A DNA stretch of 64,000 bases from Estrella lausannensis (GTDB lineage Bacteria > Chlamydiota > Chlamydiia > Chlamydiales > Criblamydiaceae), in NCBI RefSeq assembly GCF_900000175.1, contig NZ_CWGJ01000006.1, positions 156,185 to 220,184 on the forward strand, in the 5' to 3' direction. Positions 62,857 through 64,000 of this stretch are shown here, piece after piece. Position 1 is the first letter of the stretch. Each line of letters starts with the position of its first letter. Position numbers and translations under genes: made by a program. A model generated the notes under the pieces. That model did no database searches, was not told the DNA's origin, and saw only the letters and a list, made by a program, of their open reading frames with translations.

Positions 62857-63246
62857 ATGCAACCTACACAAACCTTTCACTCTGACCACTCTAAAGGGAC
62901 AATAGTAGATCCTCTTTTAGCGAAGGCAGATGAAGTTTTAGCCATTTCAGACGCGATGTTCGAGCAAAGTCAGAAGATTAGCGAGTTGCAGGGGGAAAAG
63001 AAAGTTCTGGAAGCTCAGAGGGTTAAGTTAGAGAGCGCTGCAACTGCAAGAGCTCAAAGAGTTGAGCAGCTCGAGCAGAAGAAAACGACTTTAGAATCGA
63101 AACAAGCAGAGCGTAAGCAAGAGATTGAAGCTCTTGACGCTGAGAAACAAGCGATTGCTTTAAAAAGGCAGGCTCTTCTCGCTGCCTTAGCAAAGAAAAA
63201 AGCTCAGCAGCAGGGCTCTAACTCTTCTGTAACATCTACACAGTAA
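62857..63246 (+). CDS. Small coiled-coil protein, copy 2 (129 aa)
   Basis: Paralogue of the gene at 62091. The N-terminal 95 residues are diverged but follow the same pattern (MQPTQTFHSD, MFEQSQKISELQGEKKVLEA, RVEQLEQKKTTLESKQAERK); the C-terminal 35 residues are identical in protein and DNA, suggesting recent gene conversion or selection on that end. TAGGAG lies before the ATG. No family recognised. Confidence 0.75.
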   Translation: MQPTQTFHSDHSKGTIVDPLLAKADEVLAISDAMFEQSQKISELQGEKKVLEAQRVKLESAATARAQRVEQLEQKKTTLESKQAERKQEIEALDAEKQAIALKRQALLAALAKKKAQQQGSNSSVTSTQ

Positions 63247-63261
63247 GTATCTTATCTAATA

Positions 63262-63288
63262 GTAAAGGTCTCTTGAAGGGGCCTTTAC
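63262..63288. terminator. Hairpin after copy 2
   Basis: Identical to the hairpin at 62487. It lies between convergent genes. Confidence 0.6.
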
Positions 63289-63302
63289 TTCATAAAATGG
63301 CT

Positions 63303-63680
63303 TTAACGCCATCCCTTGTAGGCCAAAAATAAGCCCAATCCAAAATACACCAAGCTCAAGATGCGATAAAACATCGGGGGCTGATTCTGAATGAATGAAA
63401 AGAATTTGATCGATTCGGGAAAGGCTAAGAGCGCTCCTCCTTTAGCTAAGCTCCACCAGCCAAGAATCGTGATGATCACCGGCCAGCCCCATACCCACTC
63501 ATTATGCAGGCTGATGATCACAGCGCCGATCAAAACCGCGAGTAGGCCGCCAAGAAAAAGAAAGTTCTCATCGTGAGCAATTTTTCCATACAAATTCTTG
63601 AAGCGGTCGGGATTGAGAAAAAAGGCTGCGGCGATCACCAGAAAATAAAGACCGAAAACTTTAGCTAGAATCAAAGACAT
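63303..63680 (-). CDS. Small four-helix membrane protein
   Basis: About 125 aa with four predicted membrane helices (LILAKVFGLYFLVIAAAFFL, NFLFLGGLLAVLIGAVIISL, WGWPVIITILGWWSLAKGGA, ILSLVYFGLGLFLAYKGW). No signal peptide and few charges. I do not recognise the family; the pattern resembles small conserved inner-membrane proteins of unknown role. ATG 63680 with GGAG ahead is preferred to the GTG two codons earlier. A broken copy of its 3' end lies at 62528-62672. Confidence 0.75.
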   Translation of the reverse strand: MSLILAKVFGLYFLVIAAAFFLNPDRFKNLYGKIAHDENFLFLGGLLAVLIGAVIISLHNEWVWGWPVIITILGWWSLAKGGALLAFPESIKFFSFIQNQPPMFYRILSLVYFGLGLFLAYKGWR

Positions 63681-63722
63681 AGCCACTCCTCTCGCACTGT
63701 TAATGAATTGTTATTGTCAGGC

Positions 63723-63755
63723 TTATACCGCAAGTGTCTCAAAATCTCAAATTGA
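63723..63755. repeat. Family A dispersed repeat end
   Basis: TTATACCGCAAGTGTCTCAA followed by AATCTCAAATTGA, the left end consensus of family A. Confidence 0.65.
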
Positions 63756-63878
63756 GAGTCTCAAGCGTAGAAACGAGAAAGAATGTCCGCGTCAGACTTT
63801 ATCGAAATAATCCCAGGCGAGCATTTGCTTAAGATATCCTGAGGGCTACATATCCACCTTTAAACAGTCAGGAAATTA

Positions 63879-63907
63879 TTGACTTGTCGGTGCACTTTGG
63901 CTAACAT
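63879..63907 (+). promoter_or_regulatory. Promoter of the gene at the right edge
   Basis: TTGACT at 63879 and TAACAT at 63902, spaced by 17 bp, 27 bp before the ATG at 63934. Confidence 0.6.
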
Positions 63908-63933
63908 CGCCAACTTTTTATTGGAAAGTGCTC

Positions 63934-64000
63934 ATGACTTGGCGAACGACTCTTTTTGCATTTTTACTCTCTTTTTCTTTATTGAGTGCCAGTCAAGAAG
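63934..64000 (+). CDS. Start of a secreted protein (runs off the window)
   Basis: Only 22 codons are present: MTWRTTLFAFLLSFSLLSAS then QE. This is a clear signal peptide with a likely cleavage site near SAS-Q. GGAAAG precedes the ATG at suitable spacing and a promoter lies upstream, so it is a real gene start. The product cannot be named. Confidence 0.7.
   Translation, partial: MTWRTTLFAFLLSFSLLSASQE

Overview
The window is chromosomal DNA from a bacterium of the phylum Chlamydiae, most likely an environmental (Parachlamydiales-type) lineage rather than Chlamydia itself. This rests on gene content and order. The run trxA - trmL - mip - aspS - hisS - uhpC - dnaE - TPR protein - LptE-like - rsbW - hypothetical - dacA matches the order I remember for CT539-CT551 of C. 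trachomatis. The run lnt - lpxC - fabZ - lpxA - fmt - Inc-like genes - rplC...rplQ - gapA matches CT534-CT505. Base composition (roughly balanced G+C, judged by eye) and extra genes that I do not recall in Chlamydia point to a Criblamydiaceae/Waddliaceae-like organism; the genus is inference only.

Layout. 1-6 kb: 3' part of pheT, a lipoprotein with YwqK/MORN-like repeats, a reverse-strand hypothetical, two paralogous 55-58 aa coiled-coil proteins and a cysteine-rich protein. 6-13.5 kb: trhO, trxA, a secreted hypothetical, trmL, mip (signal peptide broken by a 17-bp tandem duplication), and hisS-aspS. 13.7-16.3 kb: a large FHA-domain membrane protein. 17-27 kb: uhpC-dnaE, envelope lipoprotein genes, an RsbW-type kinase and a D,D-carboxypeptidase. 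27-36 kb: rsmA, a protein with an internal duplication, two macrodomain-type candidate effectors flanking a SurA-like chaperone and an rRNA m5C methyltransferase. 36-42 kb: DoxX, lnt and the lipid A cluster with fmt. 42-44.7 kb: two Inc-like membrane proteins and an SLBB protein. 45-58 kb: a contiguous ribosomal protein/secY/rpoA cluster. 58-64 kb: gapA, a charged protein, a long coiled-coil protein, a recent tandem duplication of a small coiled-coil gene, a small membrane protein and the start of a secreted protein.

The core genes serve translation (PheRS, AspRS, HisRS, ribosomal cluster, tRNA/rRNA modification), replication, host sugar-phosphate import, lipid A and lipoprotein synthesis, and outer-membrane biogenesis. 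Around them lies a lineage-specific layer: candidate secreted proteins acting on ADP-ribose, Inc-like proteins, and at least two families of short dispersed palindromic elements in the intergenic gaps. All identifications come from reading motifs and from memory of related genomes; no database search was run.
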